Shown one piece after another: positions 52,738 through 60,545 of a stretch of DNA of 64,000 bases. The stretch comes from Pseudomonadota bacterium (GTDB lineage Bacteria > Pseudomonadota > Gammaproteobacteria > Steroidobacterales > Steroidobacteraceae), in assembly GCA_037200975.1 (NCBI GenBank), contig JBBCGI010000001.1:1798001-1862000 (forward strand), written 5' to 3'. Under the pieces are notes generated by a model. It was given only the letters and a program-made list of their open reading frames with translations, searched no databases and was not told the origin of the DNA. Positions within the stretch are counted from its first letter, which is position 1; each line of letters opens with the position of its first letter. The position numbers were made by a program, and so were the translations under genes.

Positions 52738-54742
52738 TCAGCCCGAGGTAAACGGTGCTCCAGAGCTGCGCGGCGTTCGATTCGTCCGCTTCGGCTCCGG
52801 GGCGGCCGAAGGGCTCCGGCCGGTATTGCCCGTCGCGGTACGACCACGACCAGAGTTCCGAGGTGCGCAGGCTCGAAGCGCGGTTGATTGCCGCCCACAA
52901 ATCCGAACGCGCACGCTGCAGCGACGCACGCACCGGCGCGGGCAGATCGCGGCGTTTCAGCTGGCGGTCGAAGCCCGCGGCCAGCAGCGCCTGCTGCCAC
53001 GACCAGACAACGGTGCCGTGGTACGCGAAGCGCGAAAATTCGCGGCGCAGATCGGCGCTGGCCAGCGCGGGATTGGCAACCAGCAGACCCGCGTCGCTCA
53101 GGAGCCCGGCGGGAAACGGCCGCATGATGGCCGTAACGCATCTCGAGAGTTCTTCCGGCGAAGGATCGGTCAGCAGCAGTCTGAAGCCTTCGTCCGAGTT
53201 GAGGACCGGGACCGGATCACCCTGCGCGCCCAGCGACAACGCGTGGAACGAGAGCGACGCATTGCCCAGGGAACGCGTCGCTCGGCCGCTATCTACTCCA
53301 ATCTCCTGCGCGTAGGCGCCGATAGCCGCGCGCGCCTGCGCAGCGGGGATGTCGACCGCGAACAGCCGCGGCGCGTTCGCGGTCCACAAACGCGCGCGTT
53401 CGCCCGCTTGCGCGAGCGAGCGCCGCTGCGCGGCGTCGAGATAGCGATCGAGCAGCCCGGATGCGGCGAGCCGCGCGGCGGCATCGAGTGCCGCCGGCAC
53501 GAGCGCTGCGTTGACGTCGTAAGCGTAGCGCCCCCGTCCCAGTCCCTGCTCGCTGTCGCGCCAGTTGCCCGTCATGCGGCCGGATTGAATCCCGACCAGG
53601 TTGGTCGCGCGCGGCGCGTCCGCAAAGGGCGCCGCACGCTCGGCGATCCACACGAGGTTGCGCACGATTGCCGCTCCGCGGCGTTCGCCAGCCGGGCCGC
53701 GGCTCGAAAGGAATTCCGCGGCGCGTGTGTGCCCGCGTTCGTCCTCGAGCAGCCAGCGCGCGGCCAGCGGCGCGAGCAGGAAGTCATCGTCGACCATGCC
53801 GTAGTCATAGATAGGCGTCGCATCCTTGCCGCGTCCTTCACGCGCATTTCGCAGCACCGCGAACTCGCCGATGTCTTCCTCGTGCGCGACCTCGCCATTC
53901 GGCGCGAGCCGATCGAGCACCGAGGCGATGGCGCTCTCCAGCGCCTCGGGTTCGAGCACGGGGGCGAGCAACAGGGCCGAAATCAGGGTATCGCGACCGA
54001 AATAGGTGTCGAAGCGCCAAGATCCGGCGAGGAATTTTTCGTGGTAACTGAGAAACGACAAGGCGTCGCGGGCGCGTGGATCGTTGCCGGCGCGCGGCGT
54101 GAGCACTGTCCGCAGGGGCGTGAGCGGCGTTTCGCCGCTCAGGGCGCGTACCTCGAGACGCAGACGCTTGCCCGGCGCGGCGGCGAATCCCGTGGTAGCT
54201 AGATGCGTACCGCTGCCGGCGCCGATGCGCAGCGCAAAACCCGCGGCGCCGTCGAGCCGATCGCGCCGCCACGAGATGCTTCCATCGGAATTGGACGGCT
54301 CGACCAGCACCTCGGCCGGCGCCTTGCGCTGCAGCTCGTAGTCACGCAATACACGCACCGACGAAAGGACGGCGCCGTCGGGCCGCAGCTCCGTCGCATC
54401 GGCCTCCACTTCGAACTCGATGCCGTACAGCGGACGCCGCTGTGCATCGAGCGCCGTGACCGGCCGGGGCGGCGTAACGATCTTCCACGCGACGGGTTGC
54501 GTCGTCTTCCCGAACCACAGACCGACGCCGCCGTTGCCCGCCGGAAATACGACCAGGATGCGAGGTTCGGTGCCCGACCGCAGCAACAGATGCGCGGCAA
54601 CCGGCCCCTCACGGAAAAAGCTGTTGAGGTTCTGTCCTTCGTCGATGCGAAAGGCGAGCGGCGGCGGCGCGGCCTGGACGACCGCGGCAGATGCGACCAC
54701 GGCGCAAAAAATCGACGCGAGTTTCACGAGTTTCCCGGGCAT
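52709..54742 (-). CDS. Secreted debranching-like (amylo-alpha-1,6-glucosidase type) glycosidase
   Basis: A 677-residue exported protein (signal peptide ending VVQAAPPP). The N-terminal half is beta-rich; the C-terminal half looks like an (alpha/alpha)6 barrel. It carries SWRFDTYFGRDTLISAL, the W/F-GRDT motif of glycogen-debranching and related six-hairpin glycosidases, and APNGEVAHEEDIGEF and RMTGNWRDSEQGLGRGRY later. The exact family and linkage are not certain. It is leftward, overlaps the converging receptor at 3', and lies next to trehalase, so it probably trims an alpha-glucan or oligosaccharide. Confidence 0.72.
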   Translation of the reverse strand: MPGKLVKLASIFCAVVASAAVVQAAPPPLAFRIDEGQNLNSFFREGPVAAHLLLRSGTEPRILVVFPAGNGGVGLWFGKTTQPVAWKIVTPPRPVTALDAQRRPLYGIEFEVEADATELRPDGAVLSSVRVLRDYELQRKAPAEVLVEPSNSDGSISWRRDRLDGAAGFALRIGAGSGTHLATTGFAAAPGKRLRLEVRALSGETPLTPLRTVLTPRAGNDPRARDALSFLSYHEKFLAGSWRFDTYFGRDTLISALLLAPVLEPEALESAIASVLDRLAPNGEVAHEEDIGEFAVLRNAREGRGKDATPIYDYGMVDDDFLLAPLAARWLLEDERGHTRAAEFLSSRGPAGERRGAAIVRNLVWIAERAAPFADAPRATNLVGIQSGRMTGNWRDSEQGLGRGRYAYDVNAALVPAALDAAARLAASGLLDRYLDAAQRRSLAQAGERARLWTANAPRLFAVDIPAAQARAAIGAYAQEIGVDSGRATRSLGNASLSFHALSLGAQGDPVPVLNSDEGFRLLLTDPSPEELSRCVTAIMRPFPAGLLSDAGLLVANPALASADLRREFSRFAYHGTVVWSWQQALLAAGFDRQLKRRDLPAPVRASLQRARSDLWAAINRASSLRTSELWSWSYRDGQYRPEPFGRPGAEADESNAAQLWSTVYLGLTTRGTSPGN

Positions 54743-54798
54743 CCGGCTGCAGTGTGCCGCCGCGATTGCGCCGCGTGATATCGGAACTCACGCCGACT

Positions 54799-56421
54799 TC
54801 ACTTCGCGGCGTCTTGCCGTGCCTGGGACGTCCAGTGAATCAGGATATTCATGCTCTCGAGGTACTTCGCCGTCGAGATCGACGGTGTCGCGACCGTGTC
54901 GGTATACGGAGAAGTGTCCGATTCATCGCCGACGTAGGTCGTCGCGAAATCGCCCGGCACGTTGCCACTCTTGGCCTGCCCCCGATACGGATGACTGGTC
55001 TGCGGCAGCGGGGCCGGCCAGTACCCGGTTGAATTGAGCGCCGCCAGCGTCGCACGCGTCTGTGCGTCCAGGTCCTGCGGCACGGGCGGCGCGTATCTTG
55101 CTGCGAAGAAACGCGGCAGCGCGACGAGACCGGCGCCCGCCACGAGTGGCGATCCCTTCACGAGCGTCTTGACGTCTGCCTTGCGCAGCTGGTCGTACCG
55201 CGCGCGCATCGCCGCGGTGTCGATCTTGCGGGTGGTGGAATAGTGGCCGATGCCGCGCGCCGGATCGTAGTCCACGTAGTACTCGCCGTTGGCGACGTTG
55301 GAACCGCGCCGATGCACATACAACGCGCGATTGGTCGAGAGCTCGACGAACGTGGGATGCGTCTTTCCGCCCGCGACGGGCTTGGGCAACTTCACCTTCT
55401 CCAGCCAGTCGATGGCGTCCGGAACGCGCGCGAGATAACGCGTGTCGCCCGTCAGTTCATAGAACGTCAGCAGGTGATCGATATTGCTGGCGGTGGTGTG
55501 GGTCGCCAATGCCAGCGGCTCGTAGGTGCGCGCGGCCGCGGGTTTTAGATCGAGCGTGTACTGCAGCGCCCAGCCCGGATTCGGCGCGCCCTGCTGCGAC
55601 ACGAGGAAGAAATTCATCGCGCGCGTGATGGGGTCGAGCAGCCGTTGCTCGCCGAGCACCTGGTAACACAGCAGCAGGAACGAGATGTTTTCCCAGACGA
55701 CGTCGTCGTTGAACGTGAGATACGACGAATAATCGTCGTGCCCGTGTTTGGCGAATTCGTAGTTCAGCGGAAAACGCTGCGGCCAGCCGCCGATCGGATA
55801 CTGGCTGTTGAGGACGAACGCGATGGCGCGGTCGACCGGGGGTTTGTAGCGCGCGTCCAGCTTTTCGACATAAAGCCGCAGCAGGAACATCGCCGCATCC
55901 GTGCTGACCTGGTCATCGAAAGTCGCATTGCCGTAGTAGTGCTGGAATTCCTCCAGGCGCCAGGCGTTGCGTCCCACCGTCGCGTACCAGTCGCGCAGGC
56001 TGCGATCGCCGGCGAAATCGACCACATAGTTCCAGCCGCCGCTCGGATGTTGTCCCCAGATCAGCGCGGATCCGACCTGCTCGGCGGCGCGGTAATAGTA
56101 CTCGTCGCCCGTGGCGTGATACGCATCGAGAAAGACGTGGCCCATGCTCGAGGTACCCGGCGGCTGCAGCCAGATCATCGTGTCGCGCGCTTCCATCTCG
56201 CCCCAGCGGCGCGACATGTCCGGCAGATAATTCCACAGGTAACCGCCGCGATACGCGACCTTGTCGACCATGAACTCGGTGGCACGCCGCATCGCGGCTT
56301 CGACGTCGTTGCGTGCGAGCGGCGCGCTGTTCTGCGCCGATGCAGCCGTCGCGAGGCCGCCGAGGACCGTGAATGCGCACAGCCATACGCGCGAAACGCG
56401 CCGGATCGAAATCATATTCAT
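54799..56421 (-). CDS. Secreted pectate lyase-like protein (PL10 type)
   Basis: A 540-residue exported protein (signal peptide ending AASAQN). The alpha/alpha toroid has repeated glycine-tryptophan motifs, such as GQHPSGGWNYVVDF and NSQYPIGGWPQRFPL, which resemble the PL10 pectate lyase core, and DDYSSYLTFNDDV, a likely calcium/substrate site. PL10 enzymes cleave polygalacturonate by beta-elimination. ATG 56421 is used, with GGGGG upstream; the longer frame is not supported. It fits with the rhamnose and acid-sugar catabolism genes as pectin use, but substrate proof is missing. Confidence 0.78.
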   Translation of the reverse strand: MNMISIRRVSRVWLCAFTVLGGLATAASAQNSAPLARNDVEAAMRRATEFMVDKVAYRGGYLWNYLPDMSRRWGEMEARDTMIWLQPPGTSSMGHVFLDAYHATGDEYYYRAAEQVGSALIWGQHPSGGWNYVVDFAGDRSLRDWYATVGRNAWRLEEFQHYYGNATFDDQVSTDAAMFLLRLYVEKLDARYKPPVDRAIAFVLNSQYPIGGWPQRFPLNYEFAKHGHDDYSSYLTFNDDVVWENISFLLLCYQVLGEQRLLDPITRAMNFFLVSQQGAPNPGWALQYTLDLKPAAARTYEPLALATHTTASNIDHLLTFYELTGDTRYLARVPDAIDWLEKVKLPKPVAGGKTHPTFVELSTNRALYVHRRGSNVANGEYYVDYDPARGIGHYSTTRKIDTAAMRARYDQLRKADVKTLVKGSPLVAGAGLVALPRFFAARYAPPVPQDLDAQTRATLAALNSTGYWPAPLPQTSHPYRGQAKSGNVPGDFATTYVGDESDTSPYTDTVATPSISTAKYLESMNILIHWTSQARQDAAK

Positions 56422-56485
56422 CGCTGACCCCCAAAAACGTGCCGGACAGTATTCGCGATTTGCGCGAGCGAGTAAATTATCGCAC

Positions 56486-57472
56486 ATGAAAAGAAGAACA
56501 CTGCTGCAGGCGGGCGCCGGCGTGCTCATGGCGACCCAGGCGGAAATCTCCAGCGCGAATTCGCAGGGGTCAGCCGCCGCGAGTCGAAAGAAATTGTACG
56601 ATCTCATGGGCAGGCTGCCGCCGCGAGATCGCAAGGTTGGCGCGCAACTCGTTTCCACGGAAGACCGCGGGACCTACACGCTCGAAAAACTCGTCCTGGA
56701 CCTCAATGGCGAGGAACCGGCGCCGGCGTATTTCGCAAAACCCAAGGGCGCGGGCGGCAGGCTTCCCACGGTGCTCTTCAACCACTCGCACGGCGGTGGG
56801 TATCAGATCGGCAAGGCCGAATTCATCGACGGCCGCGAGTACATGTACAAGCCGCCGTACGCGGAGTTCCTGACCTCGCTCGGTTACAACGCGTTGTGCT
56901 TCGACGCGTGGATCTTCGGCGAGCGCGCCACACGCACCGAGCTCGATTTCTTCAAGGACACGTTGTGGCACGGCCGCGTGTTGTGGGGAATGATGGTCTA
57001 CGACGCGCTCAAGGCCGTCGACTATCTAGTCACGCGCCCCGACGTCGACACCCAAAGGTTGGCGACGGTCGGCATGTCGATGGGCAGCTCCACCGCGCAA
57101 TGGGCGGGGGCGCTCGATCCGCGCCTCAAGGTCGTGGTCGACATTTGTTGCCTGACAGACTGGCACACGCTGGTGGAAGTCGGCGGGCTCAAGGGCCACG
57201 GCATCTATTACTACGTGCCGGATCTGCTCACCCACTTCACCGCAGGGCAGATGAACGCGCTGATCGCGCCGCGCGCGCACCTGTCGCTGGCCGGCAATCT
57301 GGACGCGCTCACGCCCGTGGCCGGTCTCGAAAAAATCGATCGGGAGCTGAAAGATGTCTACGGTTCGGCGGGCGTGCCCGAAAACTGGAAACTGCTGCGT
57401 TACGACAGCGCCCATCTCGAGACGCCGGCGATGCGCGAGGAAATCCGCCGGTGGCTGGTCGCGCATGTTTGA
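56486..57472 (+). CDS. Exported alpha/beta-hydrolase (acyl/acetyl esterase-like)
   Basis: A 328-residue protein with a twin-arginine-like start KRRTLLQAGAGVLMATQA, suggesting Tat export. The alpha/beta-hydrolase core shows FNHSHGGGYQIGK (oxyanion region), the nucleophile elbow GMSMGSSTA, and a late histidine in YDSAHLETPA. It resembles dienelactone-hydrolase/acetyl-xylan-esterase-like proteins. It is divergent from the pectate lyase with a 64-base gap, so deacetylation of pectin or xylan is a reasonable guess. Substrate not shown. Confidence 0.82.
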   Translation: MKRRTLLQAGAGVLMATQAEISSANSQGSAAASRKKLYDLMGRLPPRDRKVGAQLVSTEDRGTYTLEKLVLDLNGEEPAPAYFAKPKGAGGRLPTVLFNHSHGGGYQIGKAEFIDGREYMYKPPYAEFLTSLGYNALCFDAWIFGERATRTELDFFKDTLWHGRVLWGMMVYDALKAVDYLVTRPDVDTQRLATVGMSMGSSTAQWAGALDPRLKVVVDICCLTDWHTLVEVGGLKGHGIYYYVPDLLTHFTAGQMNALIAPRAHLSLAGNLDALTPVAGLEKIDRELKDVYGSAGVPENWKLLRYDSAHLETPAMREEIRRWLVAHV

Positions 57473-57481
57473 AGCGACCGG

Positions 57482-57913
57482 TCACTGCAGGGCGGGCTGA
57501 CGCACTTCACTGACCGCTCGGTCGCGCAGCGTAACGCTGCCGCCCAGGAAGCCGGACGACCCGATCTCCAGCGCATAGAGCAGCACGCGCGCGCCGCCCT
57601 CTTCGCGCGTGGAAGTCGGCGGCCCCAGCGTGCCGATCACCTCGAGTTCGCTCATGCCAGGCCGCAGCTGCCGCCACTTCGCCGCATCAACCCATTGCGG
57701 CAGCTCACCGGACGCGGCGGCAACTGGCGGCGCGCCGGGCTCCGGCGAAATCCGGCTGGCGCGGTTGCGCAGCGCGTCCACCTGCCGCGTCAACGCCTGC
57801 ACCTGCCGGTCCAGGTTGCGCACCTGCTGCTCCAGGTAGGAAATCCGCGGGTCTTCGGCTGCGGTTGCCGGCCATGACAGCAGCGTCAACATCAATACCG
57901 GCAATGTGCGCAT
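57482..57913 (-). CDS. Small exported coiled-coil protein, BamE/SmpA-like end
   Basis: A 143-residue exported protein: signal peptide (ending ATAAE), a short coiled coil (about 25-50, EQQVRNLDRQVQALTRQVD), then WRQLRPGMSELEVIGTLGPPTS, a SmpA/BamE-type motif in which a hydrophobic turn and GPP precede the last strands. Such proteins bind envelope complexes. It is the last gene of the SDR/amine-oxidase operon, 16 bases after the oxidase stop. Function unknown. Confidence 0.7.
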   Translation of the reverse strand: MRTLPVLMLTLLSWPATAAEDPRISYLEQQVRNLDRQVQALTRQVDALRNRASRISPEPGAPPVAAASGELPQWVDAAKWRQLRPGMSELEVIGTLGPPTSTREEGGARVLLYALEIGSSGFLGGSVTLRDRAVSEVRQPALQ

Positions 57914-57929
57914 GTGATGCACCGACTGG

Positions 57930-59177
57930 TTATCGTCCGGAACGCAATGCAAAGGACGCGATGGCTTCTTCGGCCGCCCGCACTCCGCTGTCGTGGGCGC
58001 CATGCGCGGTGGAGAAGTCGCCCGCGCTGGTTGCTTCTCCTGCAAAGAACACGCGTGCGTCGTACGGCTGCGCCAACGTCTGGCGCGCAGCCGCGTGTCC
58101 TGGAAGTGCGTAGCTGTACGCGCCGCCAATGAGTTTGCTGCCGCTCCAGGCCGACGCGGCCAGCGGACGCAGTGCGGCGCGAATGTCTGTGCCGAACAAG
58201 GCGGCCAGTTGTCCGAGAGCAAAATCGAAACCTGCGACGGGCCCACTCTCCTCGATCATCCGCGCGCCTTCCGCGCCGAAGAAACACTCGATCGTCCGGG
58301 AGCCGAGCGGCCGGATGTAGTACGAGCCGGTGCGCGCATCGCGCGGATCACCCAGCACCTGCGACTCGGGCGCGAAAGGTGCGTCGCCGACGATCTGGAA
58401 GAAAAGCTTTTCATTGCGGCCCAGTGGCAGCTGGTTCGCGGCCTCGCGCCAGGGCGCGAGCTCCGCGGGCAGCTTCAGTGCATCACCGGCCAGCACCGCG
58501 GTAGAGACCGTGAGAATCGCACCGCGTGCGGTCACCGTACCCGCGGTGGTTGCGAGCGACACTCCCGCGGCGCTCAGGGTCAACGCATCCACGGAAGTCG
58601 CCAGGCGCAGCGGTACACGTTGCGGAAAGCCTCTCGCGACGACGGTTCCGAGGCCCGCCGGCGTGCGCCAGTTGTTTTCCGAGGACGCCTCGTCGTACGC
58701 CAGGTAGTCGGCGATGGACAGGCGATCGAGGCTGGCGCCACTGATAAATCCACCGATGGCGCGTATGTAGTTAGTCCACTCGCCGCCCGCGGGCAGGGCG
58801 TCGGCGGCGCAGTCGCCGGGTGGCGGCGCGTGTTCGAGCTCGCGCATCCAGGTATCGAAGGCGCGGCGCGCCTCGACCTGCTGATCCTTCGGAAACCCGA
58901 GATCGCGATACTGGACGCCCCACTTGGCAACGCTGCGGTCGATGGGGAATCCCGCGGCCTCGGCAATGTGTACCCAGGCATTACGTTCGGCGGAGTGGAA
59001 CCAGCCGCAGCCGAGGTCGAGATTCGACCCCGCGACCTCGTGAGTCCAGGCACGCCCGCCGAGGCGTGGGCTCGCTTCGAGCAGCAGGGTCGAGAGGTCG
59101 GTCTGCGAGAGACGGCGCGCGGCAGCAATCCCGGCCGCTCCGCCACCGACGATCACCACGTCGAAAGTATTGTTCAA
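57930..59177 (-). CDS. Flavin-containing amine oxidase-like protein
   Basis: A 415-residue FAD enzyme of the monoamine-oxidase-like family. The dinucleotide loop VVIVGGGAAGIAAARRL is at the N-terminus, then EASPRLGGRAWT, and near the end FFAGEATSAGDFSTAHGAHDSG, the FAD-contacting family ending. The TTG start at 59177 overlaps the stop of the SDR gene (TTGA), so translation is coupled. It lacks a signal peptide, so it is cytoplasmic. Substrate is unknown: polyamine, carotenoid-like or other flavin oxidase reactions are possible. Confidence 0.87.
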   Translation of the reverse strand: MNNTFDVVIVGGGAAGIAAARRLSQTDLSTLLLEASPRLGGRAWTHEVAGSNLDLGCGWFHSAERNAWVHIAEAAGFPIDRSVAKWGVQYRDLGFPKDQQVEARRAFDTWMRELEHAPPPGDCAADALPAGGEWTNYIRAIGGFISGASLDRLSIADYLAYDEASSENNWRTPAGLGTVVARGFPQRVPLRLATSVDALTLSAAGVSLATTAGTVTARGAILTVSTAVLAGDALKLPAELAPWREAANQLPLGRNEKLFFQIVGDAPFAPESQVLGDPRDARTGSYYIRPLGSRTIECFFGAEGARMIEESGPVAGFDFALGQLAALFGTDIRAALRPLAASAWSGSKLIGGAYSYALPGHAAARQTLAQPYDARVFFAGEATSAGDFSTAHGAHDSGVRAAEEAIASFALRSGR

Positions 59178-60028
59178 AACAGCGTGATACCGGTGAGCGC
59201 GGCCAGCTTCGCCATGAGCCGGTCCTGGAACGCGGGATCGAGCGCCGGCGCTTCCGGCTTCTGCCGCTGACGATGATGCCAGTAGCCACCGCTGACCTTC
59301 GCCGCCGCGTCATCGCTGGTCGCCAGCCAGGTCTGCGTGAGATGGCCCTCCTCGAGATCGTCCGGCGCACCGGCGCCGCCCATCTTCGTGGGCACCCAGC
59401 CCGGATCGACCGCGCTGCTGACCACATTGGGCCAGTGCCTGGCGACCGCCATTGCGAGCGTGGTGACGAACAACTTGCTGTCGGAGTAGGCCTGGTTCGT
59501 GTTCCAGCGCCGCTCGGTCCAATCGATGTCGCGCAACGAGTCTTCGCCGCCGCGATGCATGCCGCTGCTCAGGTAGACGAGCCGGCCGGGCCGTGTGATG
59601 AGCGCCGTCAACAGGTATGGCGCGAGTGTATTGACCGCGAGCACCTTCGCGTGGCCTTCCGGTGTCGGCCCGCGATTCGGCTCGCGATAGATGCCGGCGT
59701 TGTGGATGACCGCGTCCATGTGACCGATCTTGTTGACCTGCTCCGCGAGGGCTTTGGTTTCGCGTGCGCTGCTCAGGTCTCCGATGACGATTCCCGCCGC
59801 CTTGGGTTTCAGGTCCGCCAGTGCGGATACACGCGACGCGGAACGTGCGTGCAACACCACCTGGTGGCCGTCGCGGATCAAGGTTTCCGCCGCGGCGCGG
59901 CCGAGGCCATCCGTGGAACCGGTGATGAAGATACGACGCACGGTACGGTCCTTTGCTGCGAGTGGCCACGCCGCGAGCCCGAGCACGGCGAAGTGGAGGA
60001 ATCTGCGTCGGGTCTGCGCTGCGTTCAC
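59174..60028 (-). CDS. Short-chain dehydrogenase with Tat-like N-terminus
   Basis: A 284-residue SDR. The nucleotide loop ITGSTDGLGRA, NNAG-type motif as HNAGIYREP, catalytic serine YLSSGMH and YSDSK (Y and K four apart) are all visible. GTG 60028 is chosen because it starts VNAAQTRRRFLHFAVLGLAA, a twin-arginine-like signal; the frame opens further without support. An exported SDR is unusual, so the segment may instead be an anchor. Its stop is shared with the amine oxidase start. Substrate unknown. Confidence 0.78.
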   Translation of the reverse strand: MNAAQTRRRFLHFAVLGLAAWPLAAKDRTVRRIFITGSTDGLGRAAAETLIRDGHQVVLHARSASRVSALADLKPKAAGIVIGDLSSARETKALAEQVNKIGHMDAVIHNAGIYREPNRGPTPEGHAKVLAVNTLAPYLLTALITRPGRLVYLSSGMHRGGEDSLRDIDWTERRWNTNQAYSDSKLFVTTLAMAVARHWPNVVSSAVDPGWVPTKMGGAGAPDDLEEGHLTQTWLATSDDAAAKVSGGYWHHRQRQKPEAPALDPAFQDRLMAKLAALTGITLF

Positions 60029-60545
60029 GGCAAACGAATATCGGATGGCGGGCCGGTGGTCAACTGTCAGTCGATACCGCGACTTGCGTGGGATCCACTG
60101 TACTGCAGCAAGCGGCATCATCGGGATCGCGTGTCCCGCTACCGGCGCGGCGGCGAATCCGTTGCCTGCGCTTCCAGCCGACACGGCTGAATCCAATTCC
60201 CCCGGTGTCGATACGAACGATCTGCCAAGTAGTTAGATACGGGAGCCGCGCGCGGCCGGCTACTGGAAACCCCGGAAAATTCCGGGCGCTTCGCGAGAAC
60301 TTCTTCGTCGGACGAAAAACCTTGCGCTGAAAGGCGATTGCTACGCCGCGGCGGCAGCGAATTTCGACGATGAGGGGAATTCTCGATAGCGCTACCACTC
60401 CGCCCCGTGGTAGTAAGGCCGGCGTCTTTCCGGCGGTCAACCTGACTACTCGTCAGATGACATCCGGCGCGGCTAGTAGATAGATAACTCCGGACGCCCA
60501 TCGCCGCGATTTGTTAACGCTGACAAACAGAGGGAACTGACCATC
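60029..60545. other. 517-base gap before the xylanase gene
   Basis: Divergent region between the SDR gene and the xylanase gene, with no convincing coding sequence. It holds a xyl-box-like operator at 60384-60397 and a 7-bp hairpin CTACCAC/GTGGTAG (60393-60414) just beside it. A GAGGGAA about ten bases before 60546 is the ribosome-binding site. The rest shows nothing I can identify. Confidence 0.6.
60384..60397. promoter_or_regulatory. xyl-box-like LacI-family operator
   Basis: CGATAGCGCTACCA, read as TGGTAGCGCTATCG on the other strand, matches 11 leading bases of the Xanthomonas xyl-box TGGTAGCGCTAACA bound by the LacI-family repressor XylR. The core TAGCGCTA is a perfect palindrome. It lies about 150 bases before the GH11 xylanase ATG. 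XylR itself is not in the window. Confidence 0.55.
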
